Shown: positions 1-5,810, numbered from the stretch's first letter. The stretch: DNA of 12,946 nucleotides from Mycobacterium sp. (GCA_020438915.1 JAGQTR010000464.1:1-12946); one strand, 5' to 3'. Translations and numbers: made by a program. Notes: generated by a model not told the origin, from the sequence alone.

Positions 1-209
1 CACCACCAACAACCAACTAGCCGCACGGTTTGCGCCTTCTTGAGATCGCGGCCACGCGCCGACGACGGTGGCGGACGCACGTCGGATCCCGGCCCCATGC
101 CGCCGCCCGACTTACTCGATTTGCCTTGGCGGCGCTCCAACACCGTATCGATGAGAATGCGGGTGGCCGCCCCCGGCCAGCAGGCCGAGGCCGGACCGCC
201 ATACCGTCG
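1..209 (-). other. open minus-strand frame running off the left edge; possible downstream gene or 3' region
   Basis: Downstream of the ferritin-like gene (stop TAG at 212-210) the same reading frame stays open for the remaining 69 codons to the window edge. It has mostly G/C third positions and a plausible-looking segment (TRILIDTVLERRQGKSSKSG, then RGRDLKKAQTVRLVG). Possible starts are a GTG at 143 and an ATG at 98, neither with a clear Shine-Dalgarno sequence. It may be the beginning of a short basic protein in the same operon, or non-coding. A CCGGCC-N10-GGCCGG inverted repeat at 173-194 could be a weak hairpin for the end of the upstream gene. The other two minus frames and the plus frames in this stretch look like chance ORFs. 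I do not recognise a family. Confidence 0.25.
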
Positions 210-1196
210 CTACGCCTGGCCGATACCCACCACTTCCTGGGCAATGGCGGCCAGCCGGGTCTGCGCCGCGGAAACCACGCGCTGCCGGTTTTTGTTGGCT
301 TCCTCGTAGGCCACGATCACCCGGATATCGGCCGGATCGGTCAGATCCTTCACCGCGGTGGCGGCCTCGTTGACGTTGTGCTCGTCGTAATCGGCGATCG
401 GCAACTCGGACGGATCGAGGGTGCCGGTAGCGCCCCGCGCTGCGTGGATCACATTCGCGGCCTGGTCGGCGCCTTGCTCGCGAGCGATCCGCTCTGCAGA
501 CTCGAGCGCCGAATTGCGGGCACCCGAAAGAGTTTTCGCGGCGATGTCGCCGGTCCGTGAACCGCGGTCGACCAACTCGACGAAGGTCGGCCGCAGTGAC
601 CGCAGCGCTTCGGCCGTGCGTTCGGCCCCACGTGCGGTCCACGTCAACGGTAGGTTGACGAGCTTGACGGTGAACCCGGCCGCCGCCTGCAGCGGGGTGC
701 GACGCAACGCGGCGGGACCGCCGAGGGCATCCTCGGCCAGAACCGTCGTCAACCAGTCAACCGTCGCCGAATGCGCGGTGATCAGGCGTGTCGCCAGCTC
801 TTCGATGTCTTTGTGCTTGCCGGCGACGGCCAGCGCCTTGACGTAGCGGGCGCGATCCAATAACTGACCCTCCAGCGCGAGGTCACCGAGTAGTGCCTCG
901 TTGAAGGGCTCGGCCTGCTCGGTCAACGCCTTCACCGCGGCCGCCGCGCGGCCGAGGAACGGACCGATCACGTCGGGGAAGCCGCCGAGATCGCGGATCG
1001 CCTTCTCGATTGCCTGCGCGCGGATCCGCGCATGGTCGGCATTCTGGCGGAGTTCGGTTCGTACCGCGTCCGTGCGGGCCTGCAGCACCCGCGTCTCGGC
1101 GACCTGGATCTCGGTATGGGTCAAGTCGAGGAGGCTGCGCAGCTGAGTGAGCAGTGTCGACGTGGTTACGGCATTCGGCGTAGTTGGTGATGCCAT
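210..1196 (-). CDS. ferritin-like helical protein with a C-terminal YEExxKNR-type module
   Basis: Predicted 328-aa, almost entirely helical soluble protein. Residues about 12-155 look like a ferritin-like four-helix bundle. Carboxylate and histidine residues in the helices are candidate metal ligands (E29/E34; D54-H55 in NADHARIRAQAIE; E109; E132 and H142), followed by the conserved-looking RDLGGFPDVIGP turn at 68-79. A middle helical region (about 165-240) is rich in Ala, Arg and Glu. The end (about 265-315) is a separate short module, LPIADYD then YEEANKNR, of a kind I associate with several actinobacterial proteins including lipid-droplet-associated ones. The ATG at 1196 is preferred because an AAGGGG Shine-Dalgarno lies just upstream; the frame stays open further upstream, but that part (to 1658) lacks conserved character. 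It diverges from the di-iron enzyme gene, with a shared 222-bp intergenic region. Iron binding or storage is inference; the metal ligands are not proven. Confidence 0.75.
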   Translation of the reverse strand: MASPTTPNAVTTSTLLTQLRSLLDLTHTEIQVAETRVLQARTDAVRTELRQNADHARIRAQAIEKAIRDLGGFPDVIGPFLGRAAAAVKALTEQAEPFNEALLGDLALEGQLLDRARYVKALAVAGKHKDIEELATRLITAHSATVDWLTTVLAEDALGGPAALRRTPLQAAAGFTVKLVNLPLTWTARGAERTAEALRSLRPTFVELVDRGSRTGDIAAKTLSGARNSALESAERIAREQGADQAANVIHAARGATGTLDPSELPIADYDEHNVNEAATAVKDLTDPADIRVIVAYEEANKNRQRVVSAAQTRLAAIAQEVVGIGQA

Positions 1197-1274
1197 TGTG
1201 TTGGTTTCACCCCTTGTCGTTAGGAAAATCGTTCTCTGGACAATTCGGTCAGCGCATCGCTGCGCTCTCCTCGC

Positions 1275-1280
1275 ATACCC
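1275..1280 (-). promoter_or_regulatory. possible SigF-type -10 (GGGTAT) for the ferritin-like gene
   Basis: An exact GGGTAT lies about 80 nt upstream of the ATG at 1196 on the minus strand. The expected GTTT element is not at 15-17 nt; a GGTTT occurs about 40 nt upstream, which is too far. It is therefore only half a promoter, noted because the divergent gene in the same intergenic region has a complete SigF motif. Confidence 0.2.
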
Positions 1281-1379
1281 ATCGGCGGCGGATCCGCTGC
1301 CCGAGGTTGCTGGATGTGAGAAACCTCTCCACTGGGCGGCCCCCCAGTCCGGATGCGTCCAGTCGTCGCTGTCCTCGGC

Positions 1380-1405
1380 GGTTTGGCGACGTTGCGCCGG
1401 GGTAT
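1380..1405 (+). promoter_or_regulatory. SigF-type promoter, near-leaderless, for the di-iron enzyme gene
   Basis: GGTTT at 1380-1384 and GGGTAT at 1400-1405 are separated by 15 nt from the end of GTTT. This is an exact match to the mycobacterial SigF consensus GGTTT-N15-17-GGGTAT. A transcript would start near 1412, only a few nucleotides before the GTG at 1416 and ATG at 1419. The start would then be leaderless or nearly so, which agrees with the lack of a good Shine-Dalgarno there. Confidence 0.7.
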
Positions 1406-1418
1406 TTATCCAGTCGTG

Positions 1419-2429
1419 ATGCCGACTCTGGTTCAACCTCTTCTTCCCGCACCGCGCGGACCCATCTCGATGGCGGTGGTCGACCTGCTCACCGAGCGCG
1501 CACCACACCATCATCTGGCCAGGGTTGCGACCTCTTTTGCCGACGCCGATCCGTACGGCATCGACGTTCAACTGACGCTCTACCTCTGCTACGAATTGCA
1601 CTACCGAGGGTTCGCCGACTCCGACCCCGACTGGGAGTGGAATCCGGGTCTGTTGCACCTTCGTGGCCGCCTGGAGGAGCTGTTCCTCACCGCGGTGCGC
1701 CAGGACGTCGGTGAGATCGAGGACGGCGCCTGCGCCGCGGCCGAGCTGGACGAGCTATGCGTGGAACCGATCGAGGGCACCGGACCGTCGTATCACCTGC
1801 GCGATGAGGGCACGTGGGACCAGATGCGCGAGTACTTCGCCCATCGTTCGCTGTATCACCTCAAGGAGGGCGACCCGCATGCATGGACGATCCCACGGCT
1901 CACCGGCCAGGCCAAGGCATCGTTCGTGGCCGTGGAGTACGACGAGTTCGGCGGCGGTAGGGGCGCCCGACTGCATCAGAAGTTGTTCGCCGACCTGATG
2001 GCTGCGGCGGATCTTGATACGTCCTACCTGGGGTATCTCAACGATGTGCCGGCCGCAACGCTCGCCGTGGTCAATCTGATGTCGATGTTCGGATTGCACC
2101 GACGGCTACGCGGTTGCTCGGTGGGACACTTCGCCGCCACCGAGGTCACCTCACCGCCCGGTTCCCGCCGTATGGTGCAAGCGCTGGAACGCCTTGGCGC
2201 CCCGGCGCCCTGCCGCGATTTCTACCTCGAACACGTCGAGGCCGACGCGGTGCATGAACAGGTGGTCCGAACCGACGTCGTAGGTGACCTGGTGGCCCAG
2301 GAACCACATCTCGATCGTGACGTGGTGTTCGGAATCCGGGCCTTCGGGGTGGTCGAGGACCGGCTTGCCGATCACCTCATGCGGTGCTGGCGGGCGCAAC
2401 GTCCGTCACTGCGTCGTCCCCTTGACTGA
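1419..2429 (+). CDS. iron-containing redox enzyme family protein (heme-oxygenase-like di-iron fold)
   Basis: 336-aa protein of the all-helical heme-oxygenase-like family (Haem_oxygenas_2 / HDO superfamily). That superfamily contains di-iron oxygenases and oxidases such as UndA, SznF and BesC. The catalytic half is residues about 155-320. Its recognisable motifs are VEYDEFGGGR at 172-181, H186, the TLAVVNLMSMFGLHRRLRG helix at 214-232, HFAATE at 237-242, and the HVEADAVHE block at 272-280 (H272, D276, H279). Further acidic and histidine residues, including D286 and H319, could complete a two-metal site. The N-terminal 150 residues contain CYELHYRGF, typical of the family. The substrate cannot be told from sequence. 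The start is ATG 1419 (or GTG 1416), placed right after a SigF-type promoter; the in-frame ATG at 1353 lies upstream of that promoter and is rejected. The 3' end overlaps the convergent CDGSH gene by 24 nt. Its neighbours (ferritin-like, CDGSH) suggest an iron/redox stress role. Confidence 0.85.
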   Translation: MPTLVQPLLPAPRGPISMAVVDLLTERAPHHHLARVATSFADADPYGIDVQLTLYLCYELHYRGFADSDPDWEWNPGLLHLRGRLEELFLTAVRQDVGEIEDGACAAAELDELCVEPIEGTGPSYHLRDEGTWDQMREYFAHRSLYHLKEGDPHAWTIPRLTGQAKASFVAVEYDEFGGGRGARLHQKLFADLMAAADLDTSYLGYLNDVPAATLAVVNLMSMFGLHRRLRGCSVGHFAATEVTSPPGSRRMVQALERLGAPAPCRDFYLEHVEADAVHEQVVRTDVVGDLVAQEPHLDRDVVFGIRAFGVVEDRLADHLMRCWRAQRPSLRRPLD

Positions 2430-2609
2430 CCGACGGCGATGGCTCGTGTCGCAGAGTGGGTAGGTCTTGGACCGTCGGCACGCACAGATGGCGACCATGA
2501 AACGGTCGGACTCCACCACGCTGCCGTCGGACATCTCGATTCGGACCGGGCCTTGCACCATTACCGGGCCGGACGGGACGACGCGGACTAGGCGCGCCTC
2601 CTCGCTCAT
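2406..2609 (-). CDS. CDGSH-type iron-sulfur protein
   Basis: 67-aa protein with a single CDGSH-type iron-sulfur motif near the C-terminus: CACRRSKTYPLCDTSH, matching C-x-C-x2-(S/T)-x3-P-x-C-D-x2-H. Family members bind a redox-active, labile [2Fe-2S] cluster through three Cys and one His, here all present. The N-terminal 40 residues (ARLVRVVPSGPVMVQGPVRI) form the short beta-rich segment common in small bacterial CDGSH proteins that begin with a gain-of-permission-like 'GP(V/I)xVxGP' stretch. There is no membrane anchor or signal peptide, so it is cytosolic. The ATG at 2609 overlaps the TGA of the upstream methyltransferase gene as ATGA (2606-2609), indicating translational coupling. It converges on the di-iron enzyme gene with a 24-nt overlap. 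Role: electron transfer or Fe-S sensing/transfer (inference). Confidence 0.92.
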   Translation of the reverse strand: MSEEARLVRVVPSGPVMVQGPVRIEMSDGSVVESDRFMVAICACRRSKTYPLCDTSHRRRSVKGTTQ

Positions 2610-3298
2610 GGGGCATCCGCCCGGATCACGACGATCGTCTCCGCTGCGCGCCCGTGTCGAAGCAGGCCCCTGCGCATCAACCACTTCGCCCGCGCCGACA
2701 TCACCGGACCCAACGGGATACATTGCTGGGCAACGATGTCCACGCGCATACCGAACGCCTCCAGCGCCGAAATCGTCGTAGTGATGCCCGCGCATTCTGA
2801 CTGCACCAGCAGGAATGTGCCGCCTTCGTCGAGGAGCAGGGGCACCGTTGCACACAGTGGGTCCAGAACCGATCGTCCGGTCGGTCCGGCATTCCACGCG
2901 TAGGCGGGTCCAGCGGTCGCCGGTATCGCGTCACTGTCATCAACCGGTGCCTGCGGGACATAGGGCGGGTTGGCGACGACGACGTCAAACGGAGCGAATT
3001 CCACCGCTCGTGACCATGACCCGCGGTGCACCCGCACATCGAGGCCCTCGGCGTGCGCCCCCTTGCGGGCGTGTTGCACCGCCAGGGGGCAGATGTCGAA
3101 CGCGGTCACCGCGACCGCACCCGCAGCTGCCGCGGCATTGGCCACCACTCCGCTACCGGTGCACAAGTCGGCGACTCGGGCACCCGGCACGACCCCGGAC
3201 TCGACCATCGCGTCGATGAGCAGGTGGGAATCCTGTTGCGGGGGATAGATCCCCACCGGCACCTCCGGCGCACAAAGGTCGGTGTATGCGGTGGTCAC
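2606..3298 (-). CDS. HemK2/PrmC-like class I SAM-dependent methyltransferase
   Basis: 230-aa methyltransferase with a complete class I core. The motifs are GIYPPQQDSHLL (16-27, the HemK2-type entry segment), SAM-binding motif I VADLCTGSG (42-50), acidic residue D68 at the end of strand 2, and the catalytic NPPY (110-113). NPPY is typical of enzymes methylating amide or amine nitrogens, such as the Gln of release factors (PrmC/HemK, eukaryotic HemK2/N6AMT1). At 230 aa it lacks the N-terminal release-factor-recognition domain of classical PrmC (about 280 aa) and so resembles HemK2. The target could be a protein Gln or Lys, or another substrate. Start: GTG at 3298, with AGGAGG four nt upstream; the longer open frame (to 3787) runs through the DUF5313 gene and is rejected. 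It is coupled by ATGA overlap to the CDGSH gene, and is probably transcribed from a SigF-like site at 3430-3454. Confidence 0.87.
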   Translation of the reverse strand: MTTAYTDLCAPEVPVGIYPPQQDSHLLIDAMVESGVVPGARVADLCTGSGVVANAAAAAGAVAVTAFDICPLAVQHARKGAHAEGLDVRVHRGSWSRAVEFAPFDVVVANPPYVPQAPVDDSDAIPATAGPAYAWNAGPTGRSVLDPLCATVPLLLDEGGTFLLVQSECAGITTTISALEAFGMRVDIVAQQCIPLGPVMSARAKWLMRRGLLRHGRAAETIVVIRADAP

Positions 3299-3331
3299 GT
3301 AGCCTCCTCGGTGGGCATGGCCGATCCGGCC

Positions 3332-3358
3332 GATGCATTTACTTGTGCATCTAGATGC
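3332..3358. promoter_or_regulatory. two overlapping palindromes, candidate operator upstream of the methyltransferase/CDGSH pair
   Basis: GATGCA-N8-TGCATC (3332-3337 and 3346-3351) is followed by, and shares its right arm with, a perfect 12-bp palindrome GCATCTAGATGC (3347-3358). The region is locally AT-richer than its surroundings and lies 34-60 nt upstream of the GTG start. This is the kind of structure bound by dimeric MarR/TetR-type repressors. No regulator gene is adjacent. Confidence 0.4.
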
Positions 3359-3429
3359 CCCCTGCGGCGTTACCCAAACCCATCGGGTCCGTTTTTTGTG
3401 TCGCCGATGTTGGTCCGGCTGTGGACGTG

Positions 3430-3454
3430 CTACCCCGGGCTGCGTCAGTGAAAC
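3430..3454 (-). promoter_or_regulatory. SigF-like promoter for the methyltransferase/CDGSH operon
   Basis: On the minus strand GTTT (3454-3451) and GGGTAG (3435-3430) are 15 nt apart. This is one mismatch from the SigF consensus in the -10. The -35 overlaps the last codons of the DUF5313 gene (NPFH-stop). The predicted 5' UTR is about 125 nt and contains the palindromes at 3332-3358. Confidence 0.45.
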
Positions 3455-3864
3455 GGATTGCTGTTGGACTGCCATTCGGCCGATTGCGGTCGGGGGCCGA
3501 AGCGACGGACGTAGTCCGCCTCGATGTGCGCCTTCTTCTTGCGGTTGATGACGTCGACCAGGTTCGGGTCTAGCCCGTGTTGCGCCAGCCGGTGCCGACG
3601 CCACACCTTGTTGAGCGCCAGCGTCATCAGCAGGCTCCACAGATAGATCGGCACCGTCATCTCCAGATGCACGTAGAGCGACGCAGGGAGCAGCCAGAGC
3701 GGCGCGAGCAGGAAGAGCGGCGGTATCGCCATCCGCATCATGTGCCGACGGACCGCACCCTGGGCAGCGAGATCCTCGGCCACCCACCTTCGCATCGACG
3801 ACGGCAGGCGACGTCCGTAGGAGTATCCGATGTATTGCAGGAACGACGGTCGGTCCGCGGCCAC
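3445..3864 (-). CDS. DUF5313-type membrane protein
   Basis: 139-aa protein. Its N-terminus (RPSFLQYIGYSYGRRLPSSMRRWVAEDL) matches my memory of the mycobacterial DUF5313 family. Two hydrophobic segments (about residues 44-66 and 69-86) form a membrane hairpin, interrupted by a His/Glu-containing turn. They are followed by a basic, Asn/Arg/Lys-rich cytoplasmic tail (VWRRHRLAQHGLDPNLVDVINRKKKAH) ending in a Ser/Asn-rich end. Function is unknown. Start: GTG at 3864, with AGGGG 8 nt upstream. It lies 49 nt downstream of the cutinase gene on the same strand and is probably co-transcribed with it, which would also place it under the SigF-like promoter at 4671-4697. Confidence 0.72.
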   Translation of the reverse strand: MAADRPSFLQYIGYSYGRRLPSSMRRWVAEDLAAQGAVRRHMMRMAIPPLFLLAPLWLLPASLYVHLEMTVPIYLWSLLMTLALNKVWRRHRLAQHGLDPNLVDVINRKKKAHIEADYVRRFGPRPQSAEWQSNSNPFH

Positions 3865-3913
3865 GATTGGTGCCCCTGTCAGCAGCTGCTTGGGTTTGGC
3901 GACACCACCGACG

Positions 3914-4618
3914 CTACAGCCGTTCTACGGCGAAAGCGGCTCCTTCGTTGACACTTCCGTTGAACGCATACATGACGTGCGCGATGTTCGGCCCGCCCCC
4001 CGGCAGGCTGGAGCAGATCGAGTCGCCCGGATCGCAGATTTGCAGCGTCTTGGGCTCGTACAGCGGGCCGATGGTGACCGCCGGCGCACCGAACTGGGCC
4101 AGGAACTCCGGCGACGGGGTAGCGAAGAGGACGACGGCCGCCACATGGTCGGCGATTTCTGGCGGCATCGGTTGCGGCACCAGTTCGGCAGGAATTCCCG
4201 GCGGCACCTCAGCGGAGGTTGCGAAGCCGGACACCACCGCGCCCTGAGAGTAGCCTCCCAGGATCATTCTGGTGTTCGGACAGTTGGCCGCCATTGCCTG
4301 CACGTGATCCATCGCATCACGGATCCCGTCGACGACCGTCGAGACGAATCCGACCCTGTTGTAGAAGTCGTCGCCGGCGGGATAGTCCACCGCGTAGACG
4401 CCCACAGACCTCGGGCCGGCTTGGGCCCGCACAGCATCGACGAACGCCTGCCCGACTCCGCCAACCCCGGGGGCTTCGCTGGTCCCGCGGGCGAAAACCA
4501 CCTCGACATCCGGACACGGCTGCGCCGCGGCCGGCGGTACCGCCACGCTGAACAGCGTCGCCAACGCGCCCAGCGCCGCGGCAATAGCGCCGCTGCGAAC
4601 CCTTCGTCGACCTGTCAT
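3914..4618 (-). CDS. secreted cutinase-like esterase
   Basis: 234-aa alpha/beta-hydrolase of the cutinase (Culp) family, whose mycobacterial members are exported esterases/lipases. A Sec signal peptide is visible: basic TGRRRVRSG, hydrophobic 11-27, then PPAAA|QPCPD with cleavage near residue 32. The mature domain has CPDVEVVFARGTSE (35-48), the nucleophile elbow GYSQG (122-126, Ser124), the acid in CDPGDSIC (probably D199) and the catalytic His in NIAHVMY (H214). Four cysteines (C35, C113, C195, C202) fit the two conserved disulfides. The catalytic triad is complete, so activity is expected; the substrate (lipid ester or polyester) cannot be told. Start: ATG 4618 with a strong AGGAGGAG site; the in-frame extension to 4915 is discarded because it would lie inside the next gene. 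A SigF-like promoter and an inverted repeat precede it. Confidence 0.93.
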   Translation of the reverse strand: MTGRRRVRSGAIAAALGALATLFSVAVPPAAAQPCPDVEVVFARGTSEAPGVGGVGQAFVDAVRAQAGPRSVGVYAVDYPAGDDFYNRVGFVSTVVDGIRDAMDHVQAMAANCPNTRMILGGYSQGAVVSGFATSAEVPPGIPAELVPQPMPPEIADHVAAVVLFATPSPEFLAQFGAPAVTIGPLYEPKTLQICDPGDSICSSLPGGGPNIAHVMYAFNGSVNEGAAFAVERL

Positions 4619-4631
4619 CAGAGACTCCTCC

Positions 4632-4670
4632 TGCTTCACCCGGCGCGACGGGGACGGCGCCAGTGAAGCA
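4632..4670. repeat. nested inverted repeat between promoter and RBS of the cutinase gene
   Basis: Arms TGCTTCAC (4632-4639) and GTGAAGCA (4663-4670) are perfect 8-bp complements. Inside them GGCGC and GCGCC can pair as an inner stem around a GACGGGGAC loop. One arm touches the SigF-like -10 (GGGTAA at 4676-4671) and the other abuts the AGGAGGAG ribosome binding site. It could be a repressor site or a structured leader. Confidence 0.5.
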
Positions 4671-4697
4671 TTACCCCGATGTTCGCTGGACCTAAAC
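4671..4697 (-). promoter_or_regulatory. SigF-like promoter for the cutinase (and DUF5313) genes
   Basis: On the minus strand GTTT (4697-4694) is followed after 17 nt by GGGTAA (4676-4671), one mismatch from GTTT-N15-17-GGGTAT. The predicted start is about 45 nt upstream of the cutinase ATG. Confidence 0.5.
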
Positions 4698-4718
4698 GGA
4701 TGACCCAATCCGGCCCCG

Positions 4719-5486
4719 CTACCCGACCTCGACGTCCACGACCAGGGGGCGATGATCCGACAGCGCCGCAAGTTGCGCCATGCACCGGGAAACACGCAGC
4801 TCAGGATGGTCAGTGAGGATGTGGTCGAGCTGGCGTTTGGGGACGTCAGCGGGAAACGTCGCCGCGGTTGCCAGCGAGCGCATCTGCGAGCACCGCGCCG
4901 CCGGGCCGCGGGCAAGGTTGAGATCTCCTATCAGCAGGCGCGGCCCGGGAAGTCCGCGCAGGTCCTTGGCCAGTCGGCGCAGTTGGTGTCGGTTCCACCC
5001 GGGCACGAAGGATAGGTGGGTGTTCGCGACCGACAACTTTCCCACCGGGGTTTCGAGTTGCGCGATCACCGCGGCTCTGGGCTCGTCGTTGACGACCACG
5101 ACGCGACGGGCCTGCGGTAGATACATCGGAAACCGGGCCGCGATTCTGGGCAACCGCGCGATTTGCCAACTGCTGGCGGGGAAGCGGGACAGCAACGCGA
5201 TCCCGTAGGCCGCCGAGCCCGGCTGCTCGGCTCCGGTGGCCGCAATCCACGTAGCGCCTGGCGTTCCGGAGATCGCCGCGACGAAGCGGTGCGCCACCGC
5301 GCCCATCGCCTCGGCCGCCACCGCGGTCAGATCGACACGCCCGGACCGATCCTGGTCGAGGTCCACCTCCTGCAAAGCGAGCACATCGGGGCGCAGGTCA
5401 TGCACCCAGGACCAGAGCCGACCGGGATCGACGGCGCCGTCACCGGGCGCCTGGCCGTGCAGGATGTTGAACGTGGCGATGCGCAC
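4719..5486 (-). CDS. endonuclease/exonuclease/phosphatase (EEP) family hydrolase
   Basis: 255-aa protein with the full metal-dependent EEP (DNase I-like) motif set: FNILHG (N7), LQEVD (E40), YGIALLSRFP (94-103), NTHLS (H157), GDLN (D188, N190), LDHIL (D221) and the terminal SDHRPL (D244, H245). The family includes nucleases, inositol-polyphosphate phosphatases and sphingomyelinases. The sequence does not fix the substrate, but small bacterial members of this type are usually annotated simply as EEP family. No signal peptide is seen, so it is probably cytoplasmic. GTG start at 5486, with a weak GAGG upstream. It ends 100 nt before the cutinase start and is separated from the gene upstream by a strong hairpin (5522-5547), so it probably has its own promoter, which I cannot identify. 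Confidence 0.9.
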   Translation of the reverse strand: MRIATFNILHGQAPGDGAVDPGRLWSWVHDLRPDVLALQEVDLDQDRSGRVDLTAVAAEAMGAVAHRFVAAISGTPGATWIAATGAEQPGSAAYGIALLSRFPASSWQIARLPRIAARFPMYLPQARRVVVVNDEPRAAVIAQLETPVGKLSVANTHLSFVPGWNRHQLRRLAKDLRGLPGPRLLIGDLNLARGPAARCSQMRSLATAATFPADVPKRQLDHILTDHPELRVSRCMAQLAALSDHRPLVVDVEVG

Positions 5487-5521
5487 GCGCCTCAGCCAGC
5501 CAGACCGGCCGACGCCGCTTC

Positions 5522-5547
5522 CCGGCCCCGACCGCCGACGGGGCCGG
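5522..5547 (-). terminator. GC-rich hairpin, probable terminator of the Rho-N-like gene
   Basis: Perfect 9-bp arms CCGGCCCCG (5522-5530) and CGGGGCCGG (5539-5547) with an 8-nt loop lie five bases past the stop codon of the minus-strand gene at 5553-5810. There is no U-tract, which is common for actinobacterial hairpins. Confidence 0.6.
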
Positions 5548-5552
5548 TTCGC

Positions 5553-5810
5553 TCAGTGGTCACGCAGTTTGGCGACAAGTTTGTCTTTCGTCAGGTCTGA
5601 GTAGCCCGACAATCCGAGTTCGCGGGCTCGCTTCTTGAGTTCGGGGACGGTCCAATCCTCGTAACTGCCTGCCTTGCCGCCCTTCTTGCCCACTGCCGAT
5701 TTGCCCCGAGCCGCAGCCGCGTTGGAGATGCGCGCCGCCTTTTCCTTGGAATTACCTTCCTCGCGCAGGTCCTGGTACAGCTTCTCGTTCTTGATCGAAG
5801 AATTGGGCAT
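5553..5810 (-). CDS. small basic protein with Rho termination factor N-like (SAP/Rho_N) domain
   Basis: 85-aa basic protein. Residues about 1-45 (MPNSSIKNEKLYQDLREEGN, then SKEKAARISNAAAARGKSA) match the N-terminal region I associate with the DUF7218 family. Residues about 50-85 (DWTVPELKKRARELGLSGYS, then DLTKDKLVAKL) form a Rho_N/SAP-like helix-loop-helix nucleic-acid-binding motif. Despite the family name it is not Rho itself: there is no ATPase domain. Binding to DNA or RNA is inferred. Start: ATG 5810 with GGAGG seven nt upstream. It diverges from the phoU-like gene over 121 bp. A GTTT-N16-GGGCAC element at 5849-5874 is too degenerate to call a SigF promoter. Confidence 0.8.
   Translation of the reverse strand: MPNSSIKNEKLYQDLREEGNSKEKAARISNAAAARGKSAVGKKGGKAGSYEDWTVPELKKRARELGLSGYSDLTKDKLVAKLRDH

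Noticed and set aside
1275..1325. Complete SigF promoter for the ferritin-like gene using GGTTT and GGGTAT
   Set aside because: The spacing is about 40 nt, far beyond the 15-17 nt allowed; only the -10 half is kept as a low-confidence note.
210..1658. Longer version of the ferritin-like protein starting at 1658
   Set aside because: The extra 154 residues overlap the divergent HDO-fold gene antisense and look non-conserved; the ATG at 1196 has a good ribosome binding site.
2606..3787. 393-aa version of the methyltransferase
   Set aside because: The N-terminal extension runs through the DUF5313 gene in another frame; GTG 3298 has AGGAGG upstream and begins the family-like sequence.
3830..4666. 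278-aa plus-strand open frame over the cutinase
   Set aside because: Arg/His/Gly-rich composition typical of the antisense of a high-GC gene; the minus strand carries the full cutinase triad.
3914..4915. 333-aa version of the cutinase with a long N-terminal extension
   Set aside because: It would bury the signal peptide and overlap the EEP gene; ATG 4618 gives a perfect Sec signal and RBS.
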